From Simmondsia chinensis (taxonomy: Eukaryota; Streptophyta; Magnoliopsida; Caryophyllales; Simmondsiaceae): a stretch of DNA of 64,000 nucleotides. Below are positions 1 through 10,405 of this stretch, piece after piece. Under the pieces are notes generated by a model. That model saw only the letters and a list, made by a program, of their open reading frames with translations, was not told the DNA's origin and did no database searches. Within the stretch, counting starts at the first letter, position 1. Every line of letters begins with the position of its first letter. The DNA lies in NCBI GenBank assembly GCA_018398585.1, contig JAGTTD010000007.1:9885320-9949319 (forward strand), in the 5' to 3' direction. Made by a program: the position numbers and the translations under genes.

Positions 1-290
1 GAAGAAGTCCATCCCCAACACCATCTTTAAGTCATCCATCGTGATCACTGTCAGATCCATAGTGCCATGCCAATCTCCCAACTGAATTGGCACCTCAGGT
101 GCAACACCATGGATACGCTTGGATGAAGAGTTCACGGCCTTCATCCAGCCCACCTCTTGGGCATATCTCAACCCAAGCCGCACCGCTTCTTTCTTCGAAA
201 TGAAGTTTTGCGTGCCACTTGTGTCAAGAAGTGCCTTTGTCTCAACACCATCCACTCTTGTGTTGACAAACATCAGCCCTCACCTCGAGT
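1..290 (-). pseudogene. Retropepsin-like aspartic protease domain of the gypsy element (partial)
   Basis: A minus-strand frame open from about 290 to base 1 reads as a retropepsin. A strand-turn block VNTRVDGVETKALLDTSGT carries the catalytic D-T-S-G (usually D-T/S-G-A). Then follow NFISKKEA, a hydrophobic middle with WHGTMDLTV, and MVLGMDFF at the window edge, which is the usual gypsy GMDWL-type flap end. The enzyme would cut the Gag-Pol polyprotein inside virus-like particles. The protein continues beyond the left edge. It is in a different frame from the upstream linker, so at least one frameshift, natural or mutational, separates it from gag. The domain call is firm; activity cannot be judged. 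Confidence 0.8.
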
Positions 291-889
291 GCCCAATTGG
301 TTCTGAGCCTCACCCGCGCCTCAATACTTGTCACATGCGCACCTTTTTGGACACCCGCGTACACCTGCACCTCGGTCCTCTGGACATGCACACCCCTCTG
401 GACAGGGACACCATCCCGTGCCCTAGCCCTATGGACTCCCGTGGCCTGCGCACCTTGCACACCTAGGGCAAACCCACACCCACCTTTCTGCGCACCCGTC
501 TGAACCTGCGTGCGTCCCTGCGCCTCGGTTCTATGAGCTCCTATGACCTGCACACCCTGTGCCACCACAGCCAACCCATGTGCACCAATAGTAGGCCTAT
601 GCGCACACACTTTGGCACCTCCCTAGGCCTCCGTGCACACCTGCGCCTTGGCCCACATGACCTGCACAGCCTTTAGGGCCTCTGCACACCTATGCGCCTT
701 GGCCCTCTGGTCATGCGCAGGCACACGCGTCTGTCCCTAGATCTGTGCACTGTCTTGAGCAGCCACGCACACTGTTCCTGCACCCTGGGACATGGCTCCA
801 AGGAACCGTATTGATCCCATGCAAGCTTCCTCAGGTTCTGCACACTGTTCCTGTTCCCGTGTTGCCGCCAAGGTGTTAAGGGCCTGTCT
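291..889 (-). other. Low-complexity gag-protease linker of the gypsy element
   Basis: Between the zinc knuckle and the protease the minus strand is a GC-rich run of degenerate 12-18-bp repeats. They encode Ala/Gln/Val/His/Arg-rich text such as GVHRARARDGVPVQRGVHVQ. No domain is visible. Such hypervariable linkers occur between gag and protease in gypsy elements. Several open frames cross it, but none shows a conserved motif, and the repeats alone explain them. Confidence 0.55.
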
Positions 890-1978
890 TTAAGGACAGT
901 CCCAAACATAGTGTGGCCCATCACACAAGAAACATCCCCAGGTCTTGACTTGGTCTTGCTTGCATTCTTGCAATTTTCCTTTGTCCTTGAATATAGGAGT
1001 TTTGTGAGGTTTTTCTCCCCCACCTTTCTCCTTGTCATCTTTGTTCTCCGTTCTCTTAGCAAAGTCTTGGAACTCCACCAAGTTCTCCACTTCGGAAATA
1101 GCACTTGCAAGATCTTGGACTCCTCTATGCTTCACTTCCATTTCGGCCCACGGTTGTAAGCCATCCAAGAAGAAAATGAGTCTTAGTGCCTCTAGCAAGC
1201 CAGGAAGCTCCAACATAAGGGATTGGAACTCAATGACATAGTCCTGGATGGACCCCGTTTGCTTCAAACACCGAAGCTTCTTCGCTGCCATCACTTCAAT
1301 ATTCTCTGGGACGAATTGCCTCTTGAACTCCTTAATGAAGTCCTCCCACGTATCCATAGTGCATAGCCCTTTTGCTATGTCACCATGGCGTCTTCTCCAC
1401 CACAACGTTGCATCATCTTGTAAATACATAGTAGCGGTGTTGATCTTGGTTGCTTCATCTTCAAGGCGCAATGCCTAAAAGTATCTCTCCAAAGTCCATA
1501 GAAAATTGTCAACTTCCTTAGCATTACGGTTTCCACCAAACATAGGGGGATCAGGGACCCTGACGTGTGACACACCACTTTTGCTAGCCCCACCCGCAAT
1601 GGCAGTTTTGCACAGCACGCAATCTTCCTTGACTATGTCAAACTCCTCCCTGAGTTTGAACACCGCACCCCTCAGTTGGTCAAGTTGCTCCTCCATAGCA
1701 GCCTTGACAATATTCACCACACCGAGCACCTTGCCCTCTAGTCTCGCGAAGCTTTCACCCAAAGCATCAATGGTGTCAAGGTGATCACGGACATCCCCCA
1801 TTGCCAACTCTAACCAAGCCACACGTACATCAAGACTTCCAAGCGCATCCCGTGGCACAGACGGGTCCTTGGCCTTGCTTGACTTTTTTGCACGTGTCAT
1901 AGGTCTTCCTCTCGGTTGTTCTTCCACAACGTGTGAATTACTAACGTTCCCTTCTTCCACAACGATGCTTCTGGCCAT
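890..1978 (-). pseudogene. Ty3/gypsy gag with zinc knuckle, one in-frame stop
   Basis: Minus-strand gag, capsid plus nucleocapsid. The first part (1978-1475) starts at MARSIVVEEGN; an earlier ATG at 2020 lies inside the LTR and is unlikely. It has a basic stretch, a coiled-coil-like middle, then VPDPPMFGGNRNAKEVDNFL, the usual entry to the retrotransposon-gag domain. A single TAG at 1475-1477 interrupts ERYF-stop-ALRLEDEA; a Gln codon is expected there, so a C-to-T change is likely. The rest holds the capsid core (ATLWWRRRHGD, FKRQFVPEN, LDGLQPWAEMEV) and ends in a CCHC knuckle, CFLCDGPHYVWDC. Apart from the stop the frame is continuous. Confidence 0.88.
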
Positions 1979-1989
1979 ATTCGAACTCT

Positions 1990-2003
1990 GCTCTGGTATC
2001 AAC
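1990..2003 (-). promoter_or_regulatory. Degenerate initiator-Met tRNA primer-binding site
   Basis: Directly inside the LTR end the minus strand reads GTTGATACCAGAGC. The usual plant initiator-methionine site is TGGTATCAGAGC, so two bases differ. Position between LTR and gag supports the call. Confidence 0.55.
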
Positions 2004-2745
2004 TGGACAGTTTTTGACACCCTTGTAAAGCCCGTGCGCCTTGTGCACCACTTAACTTCACTCCGAAAGTCACATACTAAGTCAGGCTACCCGATAACTC
2101 GAAGGCTATGTTTCTGCAGAAATTATATTAGTGCCAAGTTAAGACTCTTATGAAACGTTTGGAAAGTAAAGGGAAATTTTAGGCACACAAGTATAATGGA
2201 TATTTAGAACAATATAGAGAGAGTTTGCAATAACTGGGTGGGTGATGGTCACCCGTGGCAAATGCCACTCATCCCTTATTTATACTCAAGCATATTTACA
2301 ATGAAAGAATACAACTTTTCATAAAGGGACATAACTCTACTTATGTACATGCATCAAACGATTGGGACACACCCCCTTATGCTACCCATGTGCATGCATC
2401 TTATTCTAAGTACATGAATATAACTCTAAGTACATTAATCTAATGCTTCAAGGATGGGACGTGTCCCCCTTGGGCAAACCGTATCCATGAACCATGTCAA
2501 GGTTCATTGGACACATCTCCCCTTGCCGAAGGACACGCCTCTAGGGAAGGGACGTGACCCCTCATAAGGCCCGCGCACTTGGACCTTGTCAAGGGTCTAA
2601 GGGACGCGTCTCTCCATGCCAAGGGACACGCCTCTTCCCCCATACATGCATCTAAGTCCCATAGTTAGAAGGCCTAGTACATTTTAGGGCCTTCTAGTAC
2701 ATCATCAAAAATAAAAAGTACTACTAAAAAAGACGGAGGGTGACA
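2004..2745 (-). repeat. 5' LTR of the minus-strand gypsy element
   Basis: The minus strand begins TGTCACCCTCCG at 2745 and ends in GTCCA at 2004, a TG...CA unit of about 742 bp placed immediately before the primer-binding site. A TATAAATA box on the minus strand (2284-2277) would drive the transcript. The partner LTR is outside the window, so boundaries rest on terminal motifs only. Confidence 0.65.
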
Positions 2746-3032
2746 TTATGCTATGTATGTACGGTATGATCAAAGCCGACGGGCTGTGGTGTAGGCTTGT
2801 AGATTGGAAAGGGGGCGTGTCCATACCCTGAGGAAGGCTAGCGGTTGTCCCTTGGGGTCTTTCCTCCTAGCCTCAACATTTGGCAAAGCACTACGTTGCC
2901 TATTTTTATCATTATGAAACTGACATTAATAGAAGTACAGTAGGCATGTTTGTTTCCCTAATATTTTTTTTTACCTTTTTTTTTATTTTTGCTTTTTAAT
3001 GTGTTTTTGAAAATCTTTCAGAGTTTACTTAT
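2746..3032. other. Spacer between two gypsy elements
   Basis: No gene, terminal repeat or tandem repeat was recognised here. The stretch 2960-3010 is T-rich. Confidence 0.5.
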
Positions 3033-3427
3033 TGTTAGGGAAACCGCCAAAAGAGGTAAAAAAAGTGGCAGTATGTCACAGTAAGCAAACCATACTGCCA
3101 CCTAAGCAAAACTGCACCAGGGCAAAACTCAGCAGTCACCTCCTGAAAAGATCCTCCTTCCATATACTGCCAAGCCCTTTTAAAGGGACCTCTAGGACAT
3201 CTATTTTTATTAGGCCAACTAGTATACGGTACCGCCTCCTCTTCTACAAAATACCATCAGAACGGTACCACTCCCTCTTCCATCAATCACACACAAGCGG
3301 TATCACCTCCTACGTAGCACCAACAGGCCCTCCGCTCGCTATAAATACAAAGAGAATCCTAACATAAAGGGCAAGGAACTTGTGCTTAGTTCTCCTTCTA
3401 AGGACCCAACCAAAAAACCCCGAAACA
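3033..3427 (+). repeat. 5' LTR of the Tat element
   Basis: Starts TGTTAGGGAAACC and ends CCCCGAAACA, about 395 bp, followed two to three bases later by the primer-binding site. A TATAAATA box lies at 3340-3347. The end GAAACA-AT resembles the LTR end of the ORF-less element at 28656-36761. Confidence 0.6.
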
Positions 3428-3430
3428 ATT

Positions 3431-3447
3431 CGTGCTGTCTATGGGAA
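3431..3447 (+). promoter_or_regulatory. Primer-binding site of the Tat element
   Basis: CGTGCTGTCTATGGGAA differs at four of 17 positions from GGCGCCGTCTGTGGGAA, the site I recall for plant Tat-type elements (tRNA-Arg class, from memory). Three of the four changes are C-to-T or G-to-A transitions, as expected for methylated DNA decay. Confidence 0.6.
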
Positions 3448-3580
3448 GGGCACTAATACTCTCCCATGTCAAGCACTAGTCACTTCATCGCTCCCAGCAG
3501 GGAACACCATAATCCAGGCTACGTGACTTAAGAACAATTGGATCAATTAAAACATCAAATGGGTCAATTTTTTTGCACAA

Positions 3581-4300
3581 ATGCCCAATAACGACACCGA
3601 AAGAGTCCCAAACCCTAGCCAATTCGCAGCTACTCGAAGAACATCACGGCAAACTCCAATTCAAAGCCCAAACCATGTTACCGAATCCACGGCAAGCACC
3701 TACCACAACCACATGGACAAGAACAACAGGAGGGCTACTGGATCAATGGTAATGCCCTCCGTACCAGGAACTCATTTACCATTCACATCCCGAATTCTTC
3801 TGGCACTGGTAGGGAAGGTAAAATTCCCAAACATTGATCTATTTGATGGAACTCAAGACCCAAAGGACCACTTGTCCAGTTTCATGGCATGAATGTACCT
3901 ACAGGACATAGGGGAGGATATATGGTGTAAATGCTTTCTAGTTAACCTGAAAGGAGTTGCAAAAAACTGGTTCGCATCTCTTCCGGGCTCGTCCATTGAC
4001 GGATTCTCATAACTTTTAGAATGATTGGTACATCATTTTGTAAGCAACAGGAGAAGAAGGAAGACAGCCGCACATCTCCTTAAATTACAATAGCATGAAT
4101 TCGAACCCTTGGGAAGTTACGTGCGACGGTTCACGCGCGCTATGATCGATGTTGCTAGCCTCTCCGTCGAAACGGTCATTACTGCTTTCATAAATGGGTT
4201 GCAAAATTCCAACTTCAAATTTGGGCTGGCCAAAGGACCACCTTCCACAATCGATGAGCTATGGCACAAGGCCAATAAGATATTACCGCCAAGGATGTGA
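3581..4300 (+). pseudogene. Tat-type gag, fragmented
   Basis: The N-terminal part runs from MPNNDTERV (3581) to a stop at 3892 after FDGTQDPKDHLSSFMA, the usual opening of the retrotransposon-gag domain. After that stop the homology continues as MYLQDIGEDIWCKCFLVNLK and AKNWFASLPGSSIDGF. It resumes as an open stretch 4109-4300 with GSYVRRFTRAMIDVASL, the conserved Q-x-E-x-L-x-x-Y region, and ELWHKANKI. At least three stops break it. The capsid fold is clear; no zinc knuckle was found downstream, where the sequence is Lys/Arg-rich and shifted. Confidence 0.8.
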
Positions 4301-4759
4301 TGCAAGTAACCCCAAGGCCTGAAATAGCTCAGGTAGTGGCCTTTTAAGGACAAAAGGAGGATTTTAAGCCGCCACAAAAAAACACCCATTCCCCAATAAA
4401 GTGTAGGCTCGTTTTTAAATCTCAGATCCGACAGGAAACCGCACGACCGCTGCTAGAAATAAAAAACCAAAGAACAACTAAAAAACTCCAAAAGCGCTTC
4501 ACCTTCAGGTGATAAAGTTAGCTAGTGCTCCTACCACCAAACGTCTAATCACAATACCGTGGAATGCCGCACTTTGGAGTCTCGCATGAAGGAAGCTAAG
4601 CGTATAGGGCAATGGGTAGAGTATGCCGATCTGAAAAGAATAAAAACAGAAAAAACTCGAGGCAAAGATGGTAGTGATCAAAGTCCAAATAAATCTACAC
4701 CAAAGGTTATTGCTACCATCACTGGGGGAGAATGGTTCATTCACCACAAGTAGGAGACT

Positions 4760-6330
4760 GGGAAAGAGAAAGAGAAACCAGGTTTGGTACCCAAGAAATT
4801 AAAATGCATAAGCTTTACTGACGAAGATGCCCAAGGGGTTGATGCATGTCAAGAGGATCCTCTGGTCATAACCGCTAATGTTTGAGGGCACACCGTGGGC
4901 AGAATCTAAACTGACCAAGGCCGCTCCATCAATATGCTCTTCTTAAACCGTTATACTCAAATGGGAGTGTCAATCTCTACCCTCACTCCTGTGTCAAACC
5001 CTATTTTTGGGTTTACAGGAAATCCGATAATATTGTGAGGAAAAGTGTTGTTGGCCACAACCTTTAAATGCAATGGGGGGCAGCACACAGTAAAAATTGA
5101 ATTTTTGGTCATAGATGCCCCTTTGCCTACAACATAATCTTGGGAAGACCTTCTTTAAACCGTTTGAAAGCCGTAGTCTTCACGTACCACTTGGCCATGA
5201 AGTTTGAAGCTGATACCGGCGGCATTATGACAATTCACGGTAGTCAGGGCTCGTTCTCTGAATATTATCATACTTTCCCTGACTCTGCGATAATAACCGC
5301 CGAACCCGCTGAACTTGGGTCATCCTCAAATCCCAGTGCAGCTTTCTCACCCTTGGAAAAATATGAATTGGAGCCAGGGCGATACACCCACTTGGGCACC
5401 TCGCTTCCTCAGCACTTAAAAGAGGAAACTGGTGAGCTCCTAAAGTAATATCGAGATGTCTTCACATTTGCCACTAAAGAAATGCCTAGAATACCGCTAG
5501 AAGTAATCACCCACCAACTCAATGTACAAACTGACAAGAAACCAGTTAAGCAACGTAGGCGTAACTTTTGCGCCGAACGCAATAAAGCTATAAAGCTTGA
5601 GGTGCAAAAATTGATCCGAGCAGGATTCATCAGGGAGGTATCATATCCAGAATGGCTTGCTAATGTTGTACTGGTGAAAAGGTCAAATGGAAGTTGGAGA
5701 ATGTGCGTAGATTTCATAGGTCTTAATGACGCCTGTCCAAAGGATTCATACCCCCTTCCCAAGATAGATAGATTGGTAGATTCAATGGCAGGGTGTGAAT
5801 TATTCATCTTTATGGACGCCTTTTCAAGGTATCACCAAATTCAAATGCATCCACATGATGAAGAGAAAACGTCCTTCATAACAGCTGAAGGCACATACTG
5901 TTACAAAGTCATGCCATTTGGCCTCAAAAATGCCGCAGCCCCTTACCAGCGGCTAGTTAACAAAGTTTTTGATCCTCAGATCGGTCGCAACATGGAGGTA
6001 TATGTGGATGATATGATAGTTAAAACTAGGAAAAATTTAAAGCCCATTGATGATTTAAAGGAGGCTTTGGAGACACTCAGAAGATACCATATGAAGCTTA
6101 ACCAAGGAAAATGCTTATTCGCGGTACCCGAGGGAAAATTTTTGGGATTTATTGTTAACGCTAAAGGAATTGAGGCTAACCCTAGAAAGGTACGTGCCAT
6201 TCTCGAAATGGGATCGCCTCGCTCTCCCAGGGATGTCTAGAAACTGGCTGGCTGCATGGCCTCCCTTAACTGATTCATTAGCCGTTCCGCAGAAAAAGCC
6301 TTGCCATTCTTCAAAATATTGCGAAAAAGC
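4760..6330 (+). pseudogene. Tat-type protease and reverse transcriptase, fragmented
   Basis: A weak protease region (about 4885-5140) shows TDQGRSINMLFLNRY where Tat proteases have an I-D-G-G-S-S-A-D-I-L motif; the catalytic Asp is kept but the Gly/Ser context is degraded. The reverse transcriptase is much clearer, with a 252-residue open frame from 5482. It reads VQKLIRAGFIREVSYPEW, GSWRMCVDFIGLNDACPKD, FIFMDAFSRYHQIQM, VMPFGLKNAAAPYQRLVNK and the catalytic box VYVDDMIVK with both aspartates (about 5998-6024). It then reads FLGFIVNAKGIEANP. A stop at 6238-6240 follows. RT copies genomic RNA into cDNA; this copy has all catalytic motifs but is cut by stops on both sides. Confidence 0.88.
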
Positions 6331-7205
6331 AGCCCTTTTATTGGAATGAAGAATGTGAGCATGCCTCTTGCCAGCTGAAACAATACTTGGCACATCTCCC
6401 CATCATTACCTCTCCTAAGCCAAATGAGAATCTAAACATTTACTTAGCTATTTCTGAAAACACTACAAGTGCAGTCCTGGTAGCTGATCGTGAAGGACAA
6501 TAGTTCCCGATATATTTCGTAAGTCAATCTCTAAAGGATGTAGAAAGGAGGTATCTTGCCATCGAGAAAACCGTATTAGCCTTAGTCATAGCCGCACGCA
6601 AATTGAGACCTTACTTCCAAGCCCATACCATAGCTGTCCTCACTCATCTCCCCTTTCGAAAGTTGCTTGCAAAGTTAGATTGCTCAGGAAGAATGTTAGG
6701 ATGGGTAGTTGAGCTTTCAGAATATGACATACGATACTCACCTCGTCAAGCCATTAAGGCATGGGCCCTAGCTGATTTTGTAGTAGAATGTGATTTCGAA
6801 ATACTCGAACTAGCAGCCCCCTCAAGAGAGGATTATCTGTGGAAGGTATTCGTGGACGGTTCCGTAAATCAGGGAGGAAGCGGCGTAGGCATTGTGCTAA
6901 TAAACCCGGAAGGGGAATGTGCAGAGTATGCGGTAAAATTGAATTTTGATGCAATTAACAACTAAATCGAATACGAAGTGCTGCTTCTAGAATTGACTAC
7001 GCCAGGGTTTCAGGAGCTAGGCATATTGAAATCTTGAGTGATTCAGAGCTGGTAGTAAATCAGGTAACCAGAAAATACGGGGTAAAGGAACCCCATTTAG
7101 CATGATACCTTGAGCTGGTCCAATAAAGAATTTTCGGAGTAGAAAACTTAAGCATACGAGGAATCTCCTGGGAGGACAATAAGCGTACTGATGAATTAAG
7201 TCGAT
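6331..7205 (+). pseudogene. RNase H plus second (archaeal-type) RNase H of the Tat element
   Basis: The RT-linked RNase H occupies about 6360-6790. Recognisable pieces are LNIYLAISENTTSAVLV, FVSQSLKDVERRYLAIEK and AIKAWALADFVVE, with several stops. A second RNase H starts near 6838 as WKVFVDGSVNQGGSGVGIVL and keeps its first Asp. It goes on with IEYEVLL (Glu) and LSDSELVVNQV (Asp), and ends in EDNKRTDELSRF. Two consecutive RNase H domains are the known signature of Tat-lineage elements. The segment stops at about 7205, where copia sequence begins, so no integrase is attached. Confidence 0.82.
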
Positions 7206-7946
7206 TCACCAGCCTTAAGCATACGGTAGAGTACGCGATGACTTGCATTAGGCCAGACTTAGCTTTTCCGATGAGTATACTATCTCGTTACATGTTGAAT
7301 CCCGGTAAAGTACATTGGGATGGAGTAAAATGGCTATTAAGATTTGTAAAAGGGTCAAAAGATTTGGGCCTAACCTTTGGTAGAGACCAAAGAGAACTTA
7401 GATTGGCTGGTTAGGTAGATTATGATTTTGCTGGTGACCTAGATAGGAGAAGATCCACATCAGCATATATTTTCACCTTAACAGGTGGAGCTATTAGTTG
7501 GAGGTCAAAGTTGCGGACTTTAACCTCTTTATCTACTACAGAGTCAGAATTTCTGGCTATATTTGATGCCGTTAAAGAAGCTATATGGCTGAATGGTTCA
7601 TTAACTGAAATAAACTTGAACCTAGGATCACCTAAAATTTACTCAGATAGTCAATCTGCCATTGCCCTTTGTAAGAACTTAGTATTTCACGATAGAACTA
7701 AACACTTAGTAGTTAGACGATATTTTATCATGGACAAAATAGAAGAGAACCAGATTGAACCGCTGAAAATTAATATTGATGAAAACCCCGCTGACATGGG
7801 CATGAAAAGGCTACCTTTGGTGAAGTTTATGCATTTTGTTAAACTCGTCCAAATGGAATGGAACCCAGGGTGAAAAGTTTGTGAAATTGCTCCTTATTTT
7901 GAGAGTGTATCCAGTGGTCAAGTCATATAAATACCACGGTGGAGTT
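7206..7946 (+). pseudogene. Ty1/copia RT C-terminus and RNase H, joined to the Tat fragment
   Basis: From about 7210 the plus strand reads VEYAMTCIRPDLAFPMSILS, then a pre-RNase H block (NPGKVHWDGVKWLLRFVKGS), DYDFAGDLDRRRSTSAYIF and SLSTTESEFLAIFDAVKEA. It continues IYSDSQSAIALCKN and a terminal block NIDENPADMGMKRLPLVKF. This is the C-terminal end of a copia polyprotein in normal order, with one stop near 7413-7415. The stop at 7871 fits the natural end. A polypurine-like GGTGGAGTT precedes the LTR at 7947. There is no upstream copia gag, integrase or RT core; the fragment abuts a Tat RNase H. Confidence 0.85.
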
Positions 7947-8928
7947 TGTTGTACCCCTCGTTGGTAAGTATATGATTTAGACCATGTCTAATAGGGTATA
8001 GACTTAAAATGAGCTACATTGAGCTTAACTATTAATTGGTGTAATCACATCAATTTATATGTAGAGTGAAGACGAAACGCAGTGTTTTGTTGTGGTTCAG
8101 AATTTGAATTGGGTCCTTTATGTCATTGACAAAATTGCCCCTACTAAAATCAATTAATTACATATAGTACCATCCTTCGTCTTCTACCTATTACAAATTA
8201 TCAAGCTTCCTGAAGAAGCTTTCATGGGCTCATTTGAGGACACGAGTCTCACGATTGGAGCTATGTTTTGTGTTTTCTCTGGTTGAGTTTCGTTTGTTAG
8301 ATCTGATTGAAATTGATGGCTGTAATAAGGTCCCGGGCAAGTATACGAATTGAAGCAAGGGGAATTATATAAGCCAAGAGTTAGGGTTTTAGAGAGGCAG
8401 ATTTCATTTATCTTCATTTTTTTCATCTCTCTCTCTCTCTTATGGTTTTCTCCTTCCCTAGGGCTATCTACGAAACCCTAACCCTAAATCTAAACCTCTG
8501 AGCCAAAATATTGAAGGTTCCAAACTTGTGAGCCCGATTCGTGGTGGTTTGTGCTCGTGGCATTCAATTCATGGTAAGATTCAGCTGCTGGAAGAGGTAT
8601 ATTGTTGGTTTTGGGTTAGTTCTTCGGTTTCTAACTTAGAATATGAAGTTATTGTTTGCAATCTTGAGTCTTGGCATTGATTGTTCTAGATTTGAGTGTT
8701 TATTGGTTGTAATCAGTTGTAATTTGTAATAATCACTATATTAATAGTAAAGATCTCTCTAGGAATAGGGAGCCATAGACTAAGACCAGTTAGGGTCCCA
8801 ACCGCGTAAAAATCCTTGGTGTTCTTTGCGGTTTTTCGTCTTCAGTTTTGAGACCTCAGAGTCTATATTTGATCTTGTTTTTTGCACCTTGTATTCGTTT
8901 AATTGAAGTCAGTATTTGCAAAAACTCA
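7947..8928 (+). repeat. Ty1/copia LTR
   Basis: Begins TGTTGTACCCC directly after the polypurine-like tract that ends the copia RNase H fragment, and ends at about 8928 in AAAACTCA. The region includes a TATATAAG box (8366-8373), CT-rich stretches and AAACCCTAA telomere-like words. An initiator-Met primer-binding site lies eight bases further on. It therefore behaves as a 3' LTR on one side and a 5' LTR on the other. Exact ends are uncertain because no second copy is in the window. Confidence 0.6.
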
Positions 8929-8936
8929 TTAATGAG

Positions 8937-8948
8937 TGGTATCAGAGC
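8937..8948 (+). promoter_or_regulatory. Initiator-Met tRNA primer-binding site
   Basis: TGGTATCAGAGC, a perfect match to the usual plant copia/gypsy primer-binding site, lies downstream of the LTR at 7947-8928. No coding region for a following element was found; the next bases look like a short leader. Confidence 0.75.
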
Positions 8949-9221
8949 ACTAACCAATCAGATTTAAAATTAAGAGGTTTAAATTCTTTTTTTAGCTGTG
9001 CCCATTATAGCCGATTTAAAAAAATATTTTTGAAATATTCTCAACAAAATCTTAATGGTTAGGCAAGTGTTTAGTCTAAGGCGGTAGTCTCAGGCGGTGG
9101 CAGAGATAACCGAGGTCTTTTTAGCTAAGAATGGACTTGAGACGAGAATACCTGATCAAGTGGATATCTACATGGAGGCTTGCATGCCACACTCGCCCAC
9201 AGAATTACTCTGATAATGATA
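8949..9221 (+). other. Probable copia leader remnant and spacer
   Basis: The sequence after the primer-binding site is AT-rich and contains no recognisable gag. From about 9130 its character changes to the GC-richer text of the following repeats. Confidence 0.35.
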
Positions 9222-9440
9222 GGAGCTCATCTTGGGAGGTTCAGAAGTTCACCCATGGAAGCTCCCCCACAAGGCATTTTGGCAGCTTGCCCACTAGTAG
9301 AGGAGCTCAGTTGGGGAGGTTCAAGAGCTCACTCAAGGTGGCTCGCCCACAAAGCGCATCACAACTCCCCGCTAGTGTTGGTAGGAGATCAGCTGAGGAG
9401 GTTTAGTTGCTCATTCAAGGAAGGCCGCCCATGAGGGCAG
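9222..9440. repeat. Three degenerate tandem units of about 80 bp
   Basis: The motif GGAG(C/A)TCA starts at 9222, 9302 and 9384 (spacing 80 and 82). Each unit goes on with a GGGAGGTTCA-like word, a CTCA..CAAGG word and a GCCCAC word. A partial fourth copy may precede at about 9170. The open frames through this block are repeat products, not genes. Confidence 0.6.
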
Positions 9441-9879
9441 TACATCTAAACCTACTCACCTTGACCCATACAACTTGGATACCGGGTTGATCACTTAATA
9501 CCTACCTAAGCTCAAGAACAATTCATTCTCCCTATGAACTTGCTCGAAAAAATACTTAGAAAACCTGACTCCAAATTGCTTTAACATCTAACCCAATTTA
9601 ACACATAACATTTTGTTGTCCCTAGGTCCTCAACCGAGCAGCTCTCTCTCTATTTCTTTGTTGAAAACCGATACTTCACATACCGCCGGTCCTATTTTTC
9701 GTTTTTGGAGGTCTGCTCCCATAAACAATCAGCCTTAACTCATAATATATATCAATTAAATAATAAAATACTGCATGACTTGAATATGGGCTCAATCTTA
9801 TAAGCGCAACCAAACTCATTATTTATTTTATGTTTTTTCCCCCCTTTTGTTTTCACAAAATAAGTTATAACACATGGTC
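9441..9879. other. Unassigned spacer
   Basis: No gene, terminal repeat or coding homology was recognised. Confidence 0.4.
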
Positions 9880-10405
9880 GAACGATAATACATATTATAC
9901 CCCCCATAATTCTTTACTTGCTTCATGAAGTGCCAAGGATTACTTGAAGAAGTGGCTAGAATTGTCAGCAGAATCCCAAGATATAGTAGCATAACCATAT
10001 ATAAATAAACATCTTGTTTGTCATTGATCTTATATGGATCAGAAAAATAGCCAACATTTGAAGATACAATTAATTGTATGTTTGACTGTTTTGAATAGAA
10101 TAATCCTATATAATTTTATCCATGAATATGGAGAAAAAAAAGTTCAACCACATTATAATATCTTTTAATTGGTATCATGCAATGTCTTGCTAATAAGTTA
10201 ACCAAAAATGTTACACCTAGTCTCGAATAATTAGAAAGATATATCAGCACACCAATTACACTAAAATATGCTATTTTAGAACTAGGAATGTCTTTGTTAT
10301 CTTCTTCAAAGACAAAGGGGATCTTCACTTATATTAAGGGATCGAACAATTATTGTGGCATTTAGTGGATGTGGCTTACCCATATTAAAACATTTAAATT
10401 ATATT
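9880..10405 (-). pseudogene. Decayed Ty1/copia RT tail and RNase H
   Basis: Minus-strand fragment with frame changes every 100-200 bp. From high to low coordinate it reads FNMGKPHPLNATIIVRSLN, then (10328-10116) KIPFVFEEDNKDIPSSKIAY, VIGVLIYLSNYSRLGVTFLV, NLLARHCMIPIKRYYN. Further down come GLFYSKQSNIQL, NVGYFSDPYKINDKQ and LALHEASKELWG. These match, in order, the block after the copia RT thumb, the P-Y-x-x-x-I-G-x-L-x-Y-L region and the start of RNase H. No LTR could be attached to it. It is an old fragment unrelated to the plus-strand copia piece at 7206. Confidence 0.75.

Larger units (their letters stand above)
1..2745 (-). mobile_element. Ty3/gypsy LTR retrotransposon, 5' part, running off the left edge
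   Basis: Read on the minus strand the order is LTR (2745-2004), primer-binding site, gag (1978-890), a low-complexity linker and an aspartic protease that is still open at base 1. This is the normal 5' order of a Ty3/gypsy element. Reverse transcriptase, integrase and the 3' LTR must lie outside the window. One in-frame stop in gag shows that this copy is not intact. The lineage cannot be fixed without the integrase; the retrotransposon-gag domain with a single zinc knuckle fits gypsy rather than copia. Confidence 0.85.
3033..7205 (+). mobile_element. Tat-lineage Ty3/gypsy retrotransposon, 3' end replaced
   Basis: Plus-strand order is LTR (3033-3427), primer-binding site, gag, protease, reverse transcriptase, RNase H and a second archaeal-type RNase H. 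The double RNase H is the known hallmark of the Tat lineage (Ogre/Retand/TatIII). Integrase and 3' LTR are absent: at about 7205 the sequence switches to Ty1/copia. There are many stops and frameshifts, so it is an old dead copy. Confidence 0.85.

Noticed and set aside
242..610. 122-residue minus-strand open frame rich in Gln, Val and His
   Set aside because: Product of short GC-rich repeats in the gag-protease linker; no domain.
8937..8948. A tRNA gene fragment
   Set aside because: Only 12 bases match the initiator tRNA end; position after an LTR shows a primer-binding site. No complete tRNA gene was seen in the window.
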